A DNA stretch of 60,147 nucleotides, from the IMG/VR virus record IMGVR_UViG_3300017720_000006, positions 1 through 60,147 of that record; one strand, 5' to 3'. Position numbers and translations under genes: made by a program. Source of the DNA: a virus. Below, piece after piece: positions 25,314-33,528 of the stretch (the stretch's first letter is position 1; the number at the start of each line of letters is the position of its first letter). The notes beneath the pieces are model-generated. The model did no database searches. It was not told where the DNA came from and saw only the letters and a list, made by a program, of their open reading frames with translations.

Positions 25314-25831
25314 CCTACGAAATCTTCTCCTGGTTGCCATTCACAACCTGTTAATCCACCTGCTTTAATGCCTTGCAAAGTTCTAAGAACTTCATGAGCA
25401 TTTCTGCCTGTGTCAAGTGCGTTAACACTTACATGTTGTATTATATCATTTTTGTCAATGATAAAAGTAGCTCTAAAACATACTCCTGCTTCTTCGTGTA
25501 CTATTCCTAGTTTAGAAGATAGTCCTAGGCCGCAGTCTGCTGCTAAGGAGTGTTGTATGTTTCCTATGAGTGTATTATCTTGTTTCCAAGCTAATTTACA
25601 AAACTCATTATCTCCACTAATACCAATAACATTAGCTTCCTCTACTAACATATCCATTCCCGCAATTTCTGTTGGGCATATGAAAGTAAAGTCTTTTGGA
25701 TAGAAGTATATAACTGTGTAATCTTTTTTCAAAGGTTCGTACTGTTCTGTGACAGATACTGTTACAAAGTTATTATCTTTGTCTACACCCTGCAGTGTAA
25801 AGGCAGGGAACTTCTCTCCAACGCCTATCAT
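25310..25831 (-). CDS. 2-Cys peroxiredoxin (AhpC/TSA family)
   Basis: 173 residues. FYPKDFTFICPTEIAGMD has the peroxidatic Cys in the canonical F-x-x-x-CPTE loop. LTGCEWQPGEDFVG at the C-terminus has the resolving Cys and a YF-less tail. VCFRATFIIDKN supplies the conserved Arg. It reduces hydrogen peroxide and organic peroxides, probably drawing electrons from the phage glutaredoxin or host thioredoxin. Peroxiredoxins are uncommon in phages. It sits between SSB-like and Mre11-like genes with overlaps, suggesting protection of DNA during replication (inferred). Confidence 0.93.
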   Translation of the reverse strand: MIGVGEKFPAFTLQGVDKDNNFVTVSVTEQYEPLKKDYTVIYFYPKDFTFICPTEIAGMDMLVEEANVIGISGDNEFCKLAWKQDNTLIGNIQHSLAADCGLGLSSKLGIVHEEAGVCFRATFIIDKNDIIQHVSVNALDTGRNAHEVLRTLQGIKAGGLTGCEWQPGEDFVG

Positions 25832-26460
25832 GATATGTCAAATTCGCTTGATACATCTTCAGGAGTTTCACTACCTGAGTCGTTGACTCTTCTAAGAAGC
25901 TCTAACTGTGCATCTGCAGTTGGTCTTGGTAAAACATCATCCATTGACTTTAATTCAGCCATTAGATCTTTCTCCCAGTCATCTAGTTCTCTTGGTTTGC
26001 ACTTAAGAACCTGTAATTGATATTCGACATTGAACACCTGTGGACCAGTCTTCTTTCTTTTGAAATGGATATCATATCCTGTGACTGGGTCTGTTGGGTC
26101 TCCCAACTCTTCCATGGCGACTATAACTTGGTCGAATAATTTTCTTTTTAGATTAAGAACTTTAACAGTTTTATCAGCGTAATCAATGCACTGGACAGCG
26201 TAAGACCATCCACATTTTAAGTCTGGGTAAAAGTCACGAACATGGTCATGTTCTTTGTTGTTAAAGGTTTCAGAGTTTCTGTCAAAAGATAAGCACTCCA
26301 TAGGAATGTTTTTGCCATTTTCTCCTTTAATCCAATAGACATATCTAGGTAGTAAGTCACCAACCATTCTTAGATGATGATCTTCTTTACCTGCATAGTT
26401 ATAGGTTTCGATTTTATTTTTTTGGGCTGAGCCCTTGGTTTGGTTGAATCCAATTGCCAT
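25828..26460 (-). CDS. Single-stranded DNA-binding protein-like
   Basis: 210 residues. No match in detail, but layout fits a phage SSB: a basic start (AIGFNQTKGSAQKNK), an OB-fold-like beta core (RYVYWIKGENGKNIPMECLS, WSYAVQCIDYADKTVKVLNL), a PTDPVTGYDIHFKRKKTG segment and an acidic, Ser-rich tail (SETPEDVSSEFDIS) like those that recruit replication partners. It stands at the head of the recombination/RNR operon, where T4-like phages have gp32. Function is inferred from composition and position. Confidence 0.65.
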   Translation of the reverse strand: MAIGFNQTKGSAQKNKIETYNYAGKEDHHLRMVGDLLPRYVYWIKGENGKNIPMECLSFDRNSETFNNKEHDHVRDFYPDLKCGWSYAVQCIDYADKTVKVLNLKRKLFDQVIVAMEELGDPTDPVTGYDIHFKRKKTGPQVFNVEYQLQVLKCKPRELDDWEKDLMAELKSMDDVLPRPTADAQLELLRRVNDSGSETPEDVSSEFDIS

Positions 26461-26462
26461 TT

Positions 26463-26855
26463 TTATTCTCCTAATGTCTCCTCGAAAAGAAAGTGTACCC
26501 GTCCATCTTTCACTTCAAGCAGTCTGTTATTATTAATTATATCATCTGATATTGGACACATCAAATGATCTAGTGTGGTGTCTTTTGTATTAACATAGTT
26601 GTGATAGTTGCGGAATGATGCGACACCTGCATATTCTGCTACCTCTTTATCACTGTATGCTCGTCCTCGTTCAAGTAAATCTTTTGGGTTAAGAAGATAA
26701 GACTTGCCTCCGAACTTGTACTTGTAAAACTTAAATGTTTTATCATAGTAGTTTTTTGGTTGAATCTTGTAAGTTATAATACGAAGGATCTGAATGATGT
26801 CACCAACATTCCCTTTGCTTACTTTTACAATCTTATTCCAATCAAATAACAACAT
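26463..26855 (-). CDS. Unknown protein, first gene of the recombination/RNR unit
   Basis: About 130 residues, basic, soluble. It contains KVSKGNVGDIIQILRIITYK, a Tyr/Lys-rich middle (NYYDKTFKFYKYKFGGKSYL) and VAEYAGVASFRNYHNYV. I recognise no family; position before the SSB-like gene recalls replication accessory proteins. The start is odd. ATG 26855 touches the -10 box of promoter P2, upstream of the expected transcript start, so translation from P2 would need TTG 26852 or an internal start, or the transcript begins elsewhere. The next gene lies two bases downstream. Confidence 0.65.
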   Translation of the reverse strand: MLLFDWNKIVKVSKGNVGDIIQILRIITYKIQPKNYYDKTFKFYKYKFGGKSYLLNPKDLLERGRAYSDKEVAEYAGVASFRNYHNYVNTKDTTLDHLMCPISDDIINNNRLLEVKDGRVHFLFEETLGE

Positions 26856-26895
26856 ATTATAACAAATTTTCAAACTCGTGTCAAGAACTATTTTT
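26856..26895 (-). promoter_or_regulatory. Promoter P2
   Basis: On the minus strand: AAAAATAGTTC (26895-26885), TTGACA (26884-26879), 17-base spacer, TATAAT (26861-26856). It should start the 10.5 kb unit from the unknown gene through SSB-like, peroxiredoxin, Mre11/Rad50-like, cytochrome c and nrdAB to the glycosyltransferases. The TGA inside TTGACA is the stop codon of the upstream gene. Confidence 0.88.
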
Positions 26896-27831
26896 CTCAG
26901 CTTTATTACTATCTGCTGTTGCTTGGTCAGGAGCAGGTGTTTGTGGCAACGTGCCTAACTTCCGCTTATGTACCTTACCAACATCGTCAGGATCTAAAGT
27001 TGCGTGTACTCCTGCCTGAGCCATATCAATCAATTTACCTTGAAATATGTGACTGCCGCAGTGCATTAATTCTATCATAGGTAAACACCATATGTCTACT
27101 CCAAAATTTCTTACAGTTTCAGAGAACATATAATCTTCACTAAGATATCTGTTCTGTTCATTGATTATGCAATCAAAGTATGCCATTATTTGCTCACCAG
27201 TCTCAAACTCTCCTTCTCTTATATGGTCAGGAGTGTATAGTCTTTCAGGGTGATGCTGGTCATATTCTTCAAAGACAGACCTATGTATAAACATAAATCC
27301 TGTTGCACCTTCTTTTATTTTTACAGGTTCGTAGATAGGGGCTTGCCCATCTGGATGCTCATCTGGTAAAGGATTAAACACCATATCTCCTGCAACTTTT
27401 TCTAGTGCCATAGGGTCTTCGTCATATAACCCTGTTTTTGCTGCTCTAAGTACTTTCTCCCATGCAATAGTTTTCTTAGGATATAATGCACAGAAAACTT
27501 TTAATTCTTCCTTTCTTGTAGCAAGTAAATGCCACATATAAAGTAAGTCCATTGCATTCCAAGCTATATCGCTATCTACAAAAAGTAGGTACTCTGCATC
27601 ACTTTTAAGAAAGTTAGCAACACAATAGTTTCTAGCTCTAGTAATAAGTGATTCGTTAAACATATAGTAAATTTGCAACTGCAATCCGTGATTCATACAT
27701 ACTGCAGTAGTGTCCATTAAAGACTTAGTATAAAGTCCATTGCACATACCACCATACATAGGTGTAGCAAGAAATACTTTATTCTTGCGCATTTCCTCAA
27801 TATTTAACTGTATTGTTTTTTCATTACTCAT
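26881..27831 (-). CDS. GT-A-fold glycosyltransferase
   Basis: 316 residues. NKVFLATPMYGGMCNGLYT, an RARNYCVANFL segment and YLLFVDSDIAWNAMDL (DxD metal site, about residue 87) form the N-terminal nucleotide-sugar fold. GATGFMFIHRSVFEEYD matches the acceptor-side motif of related phage glycosyltransferases, and LSEDYMFSETVRNFG holds the catalytic-type ED. The C-terminal 40 residues are Pro/Asp-rich. It may glycosylate virion proteins or host surface. It is the last gene of the P3 unit; its KNSS-stop end overlaps promoter P2. Confidence 0.78.
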   Translation of the reverse strand: MSNEKTIQLNIEEMRKNKVFLATPMYGGMCNGLYTKSLMDTTAVCMNHGLQLQIYYMFNESLITRARNYCVANFLKSDAEYLLFVDSDIAWNAMDLLYMWHLLATRKEELKVFCALYPKKTIAWEKVLRAAKTGLYDEDPMALEKVAGDMVFNPLPDEHPDGQAPIYEPVKIKEGATGFMFIHRSVFEEYDQHHPERLYTPDHIREGEFETGEQIMAYFDCIINEQNRYLSEDYMFSETVRNFGVDIWCLPMIELMHCGSHIFQGKLIDMAQAGVHATLDPDDVGKVHKRKLGTLPQTPAPDQATADSNKAEKNSS

Positions 27832-29108
27832 AGTATATTTACCTCGTAATCTTGTTTCATGTAGTAGCCCAGTCTTGCATTTGCTTGACGGGCTGCCGTT
27901 TTTCCTTTGAGATGAATGTCTACAACCACAGGTTGTTGTTTTCCTTCCTTCTCTCTTATTACTCTACCGATTAGCTGTGTTAGCAGAGGGTCATTATTTA
28001 TTGGTGTACCCAACACTAAACAACTTAAATCGTTCAATGATATGCCTTCTGAGAATATAGACTGTGTACCAAACAAAATATTTTTATCTTTCTTTATTTG
28101 ATTCATTACTTTATCTCTTTCAGCAAACTCCATATCTCCTGTTATGGAAACTGCTTTATCGCCACACAATTCAGAGCATGCCTTTAGAAAAGCTACTCTG
28201 TCAGACACTACTAAAACTTTGTGTCCTTGTGCGGCATATTTTGCAGCAATCATACTTACACTATGAACATATTCCTCATTAAATGCAAGATGATTTATTC
28301 TTTCTGCCCAAGGCGTATACGCACCATCAAGGAAGCGTATCTCGGACTTAATTACATCAATCCTAGGAGTCATGTAATTTTCTTTTGGTGGTTTCATTAC
28401 ATTGTGACCAAAGTAATCTCTAAAAACCACATGGCGTCCATCCTTTCTTTCTAGTGTTCCTGTCAAACCTATCTTATAACGACAAGGCATTTCATCAACA
28501 ATCCGAGTAAAAGTCGGACTACTAACATGGTGCATCTCGTCTAAAATCACAGTTCCGAAAACTTGTTTGATGTCGTCCATTTTTCGGTACAAACTTTGGA
28601 TATTCCCGACAACGATTGGGGACGAAGTATCAAAGCTACCTGACCCGATTCTCCCTGCTTGTATTCCAAAACAATTTTGTACGTCTTTTTCCCACTGATT
28701 TCTTAAGTTAGTTGTGTGGGTAACAACTAATGTTTTCTGACCTAACTTCTTAGCTATAGCCAAAGCCGTTATTGTCTTTCCCCAACTTACCCATGCGTTA
28801 ACTATCGCATTGTCTTGTACCTCGTCATGTACCTTCTGCTGGGAAGGTCGTAAAGTGTACGCAAAGTCAGGTAGTTCGACTGGCGATGTTACTCGCTTGT
28901 CGATAATCTCGTAATCTGATGGGACTAAATCCTCTCTACCCATTGGTATGGAAATCAATCCCTCTTTTATCCATCGTATTGTTTTGAACACGATAGGTGG
29001 GTCAGTCGGAATACGCGGTGCTATTGTATATGTAAGCTCCTTTTCGATATCCGAACTTGTTTTTGTATCTACAGAAAGATAGATTCTGTTAGAGTATACT
29101 GCCTTCAT
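27828..29108 (-). CDS. Superfamily 2 DNA helicase (T4 UvsW-type)
   Basis: 426 residues from ATG 29108 (ATGA overlap with the amidotransferase stop). Motifs in order: NAWVSWGKTITALAIA (motif I, SWGKT), VVTHTTNLRNQW (Ia), VILDEMHHVSS (DEMH, II), IGLTGTLERKDG (III), KVLVVSDRVAFL (IV), FGTQSIFSEGISL (V), LIGRVIREKEGK (VI). The RecA-like domains fit UvsW, which remodels branched DNA and helps switch from origin- to recombination-dependent replication. It shares four bases with the glycosyltransferase downstream. Confidence 0.93.
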   Translation of the reverse strand: MKAVYSNRIYLSVDTKTSSDIEKELTYTIAPRIPTDPPIVFKTIRWIKEGLISIPMGREDLVPSDYEIIDKRVTSPVELPDFAYTLRPSQQKVHDEVQDNAIVNAWVSWGKTITALAIAKKLGQKTLVVTHTTNLRNQWEKDVQNCFGIQAGRIGSGSFDTSSPIVVGNIQSLYRKMDDIKQVFGTVILDEMHHVSSPTFTRIVDEMPCRYKIGLTGTLERKDGRHVVFRDYFGHNVMKPPKENYMTPRIDVIKSEIRFLDGAYTPWAERINHLAFNEEYVHSVSMIAAKYAAQGHKVLVVSDRVAFLKACSELCGDKAVSITGDMEFAERDKVMNQIKKDKNILFGTQSIFSEGISLNDLSCLVLGTPINNDPLLTQLIGRVIREKEGKQQPVVVDIHLKGKTAARQANARLGYYMKQDYEVNIL

Positions 29109-30613
29109 AAGTTTGCAATAAATTCCAAATCTTGTAGCTTCCATAGCTTAGTCAACTCTGGATGGTTATTATCCCAAGGGGATGACCACCCTGTTTTGTT
29201 CATTCTGTTACGGACATGATTTGGTAAATAGTCCGCCATAACTTCTCTTAATAGATACTTATATGTCCCTAACTGATACTTACGATGCTTAGTGAATTTT
29301 ACTCCGCTTTCTATACCTATCATGTATCTTACAAAACTTTGTGATAAAAATACTGGTCTGCTTTCTAATCCCCACATACCGCAGGTTTGGTCAGTTGTCA
29401 GTATATTTTGTTCTGATGTACTCACTAAATCATACCATAAAGCATTATTCTTGTGGTCTGTTTCACTAAATATCTGTCTTGGAATCCACTGTTGTCTTGT
29501 AGAATATTGTTCTATTGTTTCTTTATTATATTCATCATCATAGTATCTATCATGATGTTGATATCCTGTAAATAATTCATCGGCACTATCTCCAGTTAGA
29601 ACTACTTTACACCCGTCACGACTTGCCGCTTTACACAGTGCAAATCTAGGAGCTGTTCTATTTCTATCTACCCAAGGATAGTGTGTATGTGCTAACCACA
29701 TTCTATGATAGTGATGTAAAGATTCATAGTTTAGATTTACAACTTTATAAGGAACTCCCCACTCTTGACAAGTTTGTACTGCCATTCTTGCCTCATTTCT
29801 AAATCCATCATGATCGTGAAAAAGCTCTCCACCCTTACCATAATTACAGATGTACGCAGTCAAGTTCAAATCTTCTTCTTTGAGCACACCTAGTGCACAA
29901 GTACTATCTAATCCTCCACTAAGGAATAATGCTGTTTTTTGTTTATTCTTTGCAACCTTTTTTATTCCATTGATACAGTTTTCTTTGAACTCTGCCAAGT
30001 CTATTTCCTTTGACCCAATTCTCATATTTGCCCATAGATTCTTTTGTTCCATTTTGTTTGTCTTTAAATCATAAATCCACATTTGACCAGGAGCAACTTT
30101 AATTATATCTTTATATGGAGACTTTGTTCCTAACCATAAAGGGTTGTGCATGTACATATTATATTCATCTTTATTAGTTTCTTTCCAATATATACTTCTC
30201 AAACTAGTACTAACAGTCATATCATTACCTTTCTTATAAATCCACAAAGGTTTTGCCCCAAAGTGATCTCGTACTATGATTAATTTATTTGTTTGTTTAT
30301 TGTGATATACAAACGAGCCATGAAAGTCAGTGCTTCCAATAAATCTATATCCGAATAAATCTAGCCCATTTCCTAGAAAAGCTGTATCATTACTAACATT
30401 AGAATCATACATTTCTCCATTGAATACTAGAATATTTCCTTTCTTTGTTTTGTAAGGTTGTACTTGATGCTCTCCATTTACATCAAGTAAAACATGCCCG
30501 TAAGCAAACCTACCATCTTTATAGTAACCTGTATCTGTTGGACCACGATGTTTCTGTCTCATGGTCATGTATTCTATATCATGCCTTCTAGTTGTTACTA
30601 CGAATCCACACAT
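29105..30613 (-). CDS. AsnB-like glutamine amidotransferase / synthetase
   Basis: 502 residues. The N-terminal Cys2 (MCGFVVTTRR) is the Ntn-hydrolase glutaminase nucleophile, followed by KHRGPTDTGYY and VFNGEMYDS (glutamine-site loops). FLSGGLDSTCALGVL (about residue 232) is the PP-loop ATP site; LTGDSADELFTGY and ESRPVFLSQSFVRY match the synthetase domain. It transfers ammonia to an AMP-activated carboxylate: asparagine, or a sugar/peptide precursor in natural-product pathways. The substrate cannot be told from sequence. It overlaps the oxygenase gene upstream by 16 bases. Confidence 0.92.
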   Translation of the reverse strand: MCGFVVTTRRHDIEYMTMRQKHRGPTDTGYYKDGRFAYGHVLLDVNGEHQVQPYKTKKGNILVFNGEMYDSNVSNDTAFLGNGLDLFGYRFIGSTDFHGSFVYHNKQTNKLIIVRDHFGAKPLWIYKKGNDMTVSTSLRSIYWKETNKDEYNMYMHNPLWLGTKSPYKDIIKVAPGQMWIYDLKTNKMEQKNLWANMRIGSKEIDLAEFKENCINGIKKVAKNKQKTALFLSGGLDSTCALGVLKEEDLNLTAYICNYGKGGELFHDHDGFRNEARMAVQTCQEWGVPYKVVNLNYESLHHYHRMWLAHTHYPWVDRNRTAPRFALCKAASRDGCKVVLTGDSADELFTGYQHHDRYYDDEYNKETIEQYSTRQQWIPRQIFSETDHKNNALWYDLVSTSEQNILTTDQTCGMWGLESRPVFLSQSFVRYMIGIESGVKFTKHRKYQLGTYKYLLREVMADYLPNHVRNRMNKTGWSSPWDNNHPELTKLWKLQDLEFIANL

Positions 30614-31104
30614 AATTGTTCCTTATTTGGTAGCCACATAACTATACTCATCTTTTCACCACTCGTAAGAGGACTGACTCTGTGTGCCAAGTTACTATCG
30701 TAAAATACTGCGCTTTTATATGGCAGTTGTAAATCTTCTTGTCTAAACTGTAATTCAGCACCTTCATATTCTTCTGATATGTTGATAGATACTGATACAG
30801 TACTAATATTAGGTTCTGCATGCCACCTCAATCCTTGTCCAGGAGTGTGATAATGCATTATATGTCCATAGTTTCTTTTTTGAAAATATAACTTTTTCTT
30901 AAAATTTTTCTCTGCAAGATACTTTACTTCATCCATAAAGTTATATTTACTTAGTAAGGTGTAATAATTTCTATCTACTTTTTGTGGCACTTCTTGTACT
31001 TTTAATGCTACTTCTAAACTATCATTATTACTAGCAAAAGAACAGTAAGAGCGCCAAAACGCACACTGTTCATCCGTAAAGAAATTATTAATAACCATTA
31101 TCAT
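30598..31104 (-). CDS. Fe(II)/2-oxoglutarate oxygenase (prolyl-4-hydroxylase type)
   Basis: 168 residues. The double-stranded beta-helix core has LRWHAEPNISTVSVSINISE (HxE rather than the usual HxD), EGAELQF and AVFYDSNLAHRVSPLTSGEK (distal His), then SIVMWL. The 2-oxoglutarate Arg position is replaced by Lys/Met (GEKMSIV), so cofactor use needs testing. ATG overlaps the upstream stop (ATGA). The target could be a protein residue, nucleobase or small molecule. One of at least five such proteins in the window. Confidence 0.82.
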   Translation of the reverse strand: MIMVINNFFTDEQCAFWRSYCSFASNNDSLEVALKVQEVPQKVDRNYYTLLSKYNFMDEVKYLAEKNFKKKLYFQKRNYGHIMHYHTPGQGLRWHAEPNISTVSVSINISEEYEGAELQFRQEDLQLPYKSAVFYDSNLAHRVSPLTSGEKMSIVMWLPNKEQLCVDS

Positions 31105-31343
31105 TGTACTACTTTAAATTGTTGTATAGTGTAAAGTTGTAAGTCTTCCCACTTTTTAAATTCTACATCATAACATATCAAAGTATCTCCACTTTGATTT
31201 TTTATATGATTAGGAACTTCCATGTATTTCTCATTTAAAGTGTACTCTCTGGAATATACTTTGCCAGACTTTAAACTTTCAAATGTGATTAATACTATAT
31301 TTGTTTCTAACTTACTTTTGAGTTTTTCGATATTGATAACCAT
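31101..31343 (-). CDS. Small SH3-like phage protein (DUF2693-like), unknown
   Basis: 80 residues: KLETNIVLITFESLKSGKVY, SREYTLNEKYMEVP and DTLICYDVEFKKWEDLQLYT. The pattern (first strand V-x-x-T-F, then R-x-x-T/L, then a closing D-V-E-x-x-W-R/E-x-x-x-x) resembles small single-domain phage proteins of the DUF2693 kind. No membrane segment. It overlaps the membrane protein gene upstream by 37 bases. Function unknown. Confidence 0.62.
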   Translation of the reverse strand: MVINIEKLKSKLETNIVLITFESLKSGKVYSREYTLNEKYMEVPNHIKNQSGDTLICYDVEFKKWEDLQLYTIQQFKVVQ

Positions 31344-31513
31344 ATCTTTTCATGCCCCATATATGCTACTAGCTTGACTAACATATCAAGCCAGGCTATG
31401 CCTGCCGCATACTCGATTTTGCCGAGTATTGCCCAAGCGATTAAAAATGTTATTGTTGTTGCTATTATTCTCCAAGTTATTGCCTTGTAGAATATAACTA
31501 AATTTTCCGCCAT
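31307..31513 (-). CDS. DUF2061 small membrane protein
   Basis: 68 residues. KAITWRIIATTITFLIAWAI, GKIEYAAGIAWLDMLVKLVA and YMGHEKIW match the DUF2061 pattern (K-x-x-T-W-R, glycine turn, Y-x-x-HE-x-x-W), with two membrane segments. Relatives are widespread in marine bacteria and phages, often next to sulfate-assimilation genes; this may be relevant because an APS-kinase-like fusion gene lies 1 kb upstream. Function unknown. Confidence 0.82.
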   Translation of the reverse strand: MAENLVIFYKAITWRIIATTITFLIAWAILGKIEYAAGIAWLDMLVKLVAYMGHEKIWLSISKNSKVS

Positions 31514-31962
31514 GTATCTTTCTTCTGCTCCTCACAGTATTCCCATATCTTCCATGGTATTCCTTTCTTGTACAAAACTCCTGCCCATGAGTTACCTTCT
31601 TGCGGAGGTCGTGCCTCTACAAAAGGGAAAGGAACATCCTTTAACCACACAACTGTGGCAATATCTTTCTTTTCTACTTTTCTTATTTTATGATATTTGA
31701 GTTGGGCAGTTCCTGTTTTCTCATTGTACCAATACACTCCATTTGTATCTATGAAATGTTTGCCTCTATGTTTCATCATTCCTATTTCATCATCAATCTG
31801 ATAACGAAGCGGATAGATACTTTTCATAGGGCTTTGTAATCTTCTCATTCCTAGTGTTTTACCAGTCATATTTCTATCGTCTACTATCTGGTCGCCAATC
31901 AATACTAATCCATCTATCTCTTCTGGCTCGTCTGAAAGTATGTATGCTGGAAATTTAATCAC
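31498..31962 (-). CDS. Conserved phage protein, unknown
   Basis: 154 residues, GTG start, acidic and aromatic-rich, predicted beta. Contains LVLIGDQIVDDRNMTGKTLG, HFIDTNGVYWYNEKTGTAQL and VVWLKDVPFPFVEARPP. No catalytic motif or membrane segment seen. It overlaps the oxygenase gene upstream by eight bases and the DUF2061 gene downstream by 16. A stand-alone recognition or adaptor domain is possible; I do not recognise it. Confidence 0.62.
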   Translation of the reverse strand: MIKFPAYILSDEPEEIDGLVLIGDQIVDDRNMTGKTLGMRRLQSPMKSIYPLRYQIDDEIGMMKHRGKHFIDTNGVYWYNEKTGTAQLKYHKIRKVEKKDIATVVWLKDVPFPFVEARPPQEGNSWAGVLYKKGIPWKIWEYCEEQKKDTWRKI

Positions 31963-32515
31963 GACTTATCTTAAATCCTTTATAGCAAGTTTCCCACTCT
32001 TTGACTAACCATTGGAAGTCCTTATCAATTATAGATATTTTAAACATAATTTTATCTTCTTTTCTAACTTTTACTTTATGTTCTATCTGTGTATCTATTA
32101 AAGCATCTTTGTATACCCACTTTCTATCATGGTCTCCTCTGTTGCCACCAGTCTGACTTGGATGTCTAAAGTATGTAGTTGAGTTATCCCACCCACCTGC
32201 AAGTGACCATATTATAGTACACTTATTATTCTTGTCTGTATGCCATGGCAATACACTATTCTTAGTAAGCCAGACAAAACTTGTTCTGTATTTACACTTT
32301 GAGAGAAAAGGCATAGTTTCTAGGAAGCCTTCTATTTCATCATCATGGTAATGTGCAAACTTATAGTTGGGAACTTTTGTCCCATCTTTATGTGTATAGT
32401 CTTTCTTTTTTAGTTTATTTGCTTTATCCAATAAATATTCAACATCAGCTCTGAAACTAATCGGTTGTATTATTTCGTATTTTTGTTGCGCTAATGTTTT
32501 CAATTTCTTTCTCAA
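31955..32515 (-). CDS. Aspartyl/asparaginyl beta-hydroxylase-like oxygenase
   Basis: Up to 186 residues. TSFVWLTKNSVLPWHTDKNN (HxD), KCTIIWSLAGGWDNSTTYFR and IEHKVKVRKEDKIMFKISI (distal His with a following Lys/Arg) fit the beta-hydroxylase branch of Fe(II)/2-oxoglutarate enzymes. The start is uncertain: TTG 32515 lies 59 bases inside the upstream gene, and no ATG occurs before the domain. Substrate unknown; relatives act on protein or sugar-nucleotide substrates. Confidence 0.75.
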   Translation of the reverse strand: MRKKLKTLAQQKYEIIQPISFRADVEYLLDKANKLKKKDYTHKDGTKVPNYKFAHYHDDEIEGFLETMPFLSKCKYRTSFVWLTKNSVLPWHTDKNNKCTIIWSLAGGWDNSTTYFRHPSQTGGNRGDHDRKWVYKDALIDTQIEHKVKVRKEDKIMFKISIIDKDFQWLVKEWETCYKGFKISRD

Positions 32516-33221
32516 AATGTTCTTGTTCTATAGTATACCCTACTTTTCTGCCATATGTAATATTTACTATATTTGGCACTATGGATATTGATACTATACC
32601 AGCTAGATGTGCTAGTTTGTTTCTTAAATTTGTTTGTACTTCATGTACACTAAAGGGGTTATTGTCACCCCAAGGCATTGTTCTTATTTGTATATCTACT
32701 TGTGGCGCTTTCTCTAGACATCTATCTAGTAGGGCTTGGTGTCCCTCATGCCATGGTTGCCACCTACCAAGCATTTGTACTGTTGGCATATCATCTTGCC
32801 ATAATCTTTTACCTATAGTCCAACATACATCAACAGGATCGTCATCATCCCACTCATGTATATCGAAGTCATACTCACTCCAGTGCGGCCATTCAAATAT
32901 CTTGTTAGTATCTTCATACTTACCATTCACTACTGTTGACATAAAAATAATCAGGTCGGCATCAAACTGCTCTCGACCTGACTTGTATGGGCATATAAAA
33001 TCTACTAAGGCAACTTTACCACTTTCTGATACAGCATTTGCCTTGTTCAACATTCTTCTAAACTGTCTCCAACGACCTTGTTCTGAAAAGTCCCAATCAT
33101 CTGCTTCTTTACGAACTTCATCCGCATTGATATGAACGACTCTATCGCCCATTATATCGACTATGTTTTTACATAGAGTAGTCTTGCCTGAACCAGACTG
33201 ACCAAATATCAATACTTTCAC
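32457..33221 (-). CDS. APS-kinase-like / nucleotidyltransferase fusion
   Basis: 254 residues, GTG start. The N-terminal half is a P-loop kinase (MKVLIFGQSGSGKTTLCKNI; HINADEVRKEADDWDFSEQG, the adenylylsulfate-kinase-type lid and DGD-like loop). The C-terminal half is an HIGH-superfamily nucleotidyltransferase: LGRWQPWHEGHQALLDRC (HxGH) and NISATKIRNN (ISxTxIR). Kinase followed by nucleotidyltransferase is the reverse of the common sulfurylase-APS-kinase order. It may make PAPS for the phage sulfotransferase or activate another small molecule; inferred. It overlaps the oxygenase downstream. Confidence 0.78.
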   Translation of the reverse strand: MKVLIFGQSGSGKTTLCKNIVDIMGDRVVHINADEVRKEADDWDFSEQGRWRQFRRMLNKANAVSESGKVALVDFICPYKSGREQFDADLIIFMSTVVNGKYEDTNKIFEWPHWSEYDFDIHEWDDDDPVDVCWTIGKRLWQDDMPTVQMLGRWQPWHEGHQALLDRCLEKAPQVDIQIRTMPWGDNNPFSVHEVQTNLRNKLAHLAGIVSISIVPNIVNITYGRKVGYTIEQEHFEKEIENISATKIRNNTTD

Positions 33222-33527
33222 TTACTTGTCGTTTCTCCAGTCCTTCAACCATTGTGCGCCATCTCTTTCTGCATCTAAAAATATTGCATTTGTAAATCCT
33301 AATGGAATCAAAACGGCTAGATGAACTACTATACTTGTTACTGTATTATATCCATACCAACCCATATAATAAGTTGCGACTGCTCCAAAATATACTGACC
33401 ACATTGTAAACAATACTAATGTGAAGTACATTTGTAAACTAGGGTCTGGAATATGTTTCAATGGATTATATCTATTATCCATTACTAATCTCCAACAATC
33501 CACTACCCATAAAATAAATTTTTTCAT
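33222..33527 (-). CDS. Small membrane protein, unknown
   Basis: 101 residues from ATG 33527 (GAGGAA seven to eight bases upstream); an in-frame ATG at 33539 is within the previous gene. Two or three membrane segments are visible: MYFTLVLFTMWSVYFGAVAT and TSIVVHLAVLIPLGFTNAIF. The N-terminus is basic with DNRYNPLKHIPDPSLQ. The C-terminus (LKDWRNDK) is cytoplasmic by charge. No family recognised. It is placed between GNAT-like and kinase-fusion genes. Confidence 0.68.
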   Translation of the reverse strand: MKKFILWVVDCWRLVMDNRYNPLKHIPDPSLQMYFTLVLFTMWSVYFGAVATYYMGWYGYNTVTSIVVHLAVLIPLGFTNAIFLDAERDGAQWLKDWRNDK

Positions 33528-33528
33528 A

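Noticed and set aside
24354-25340. Longer Mre11-like start at 25340 and similar extended starts (6192, 14257, 15406, 29144, 50680, 51854, 59289)
   Set aside because: In each case the extension lies inside a neighbouring gene or upstream of a regulatory hairpin, while a downstream ATG has a coupling overlap or a ribosome site.
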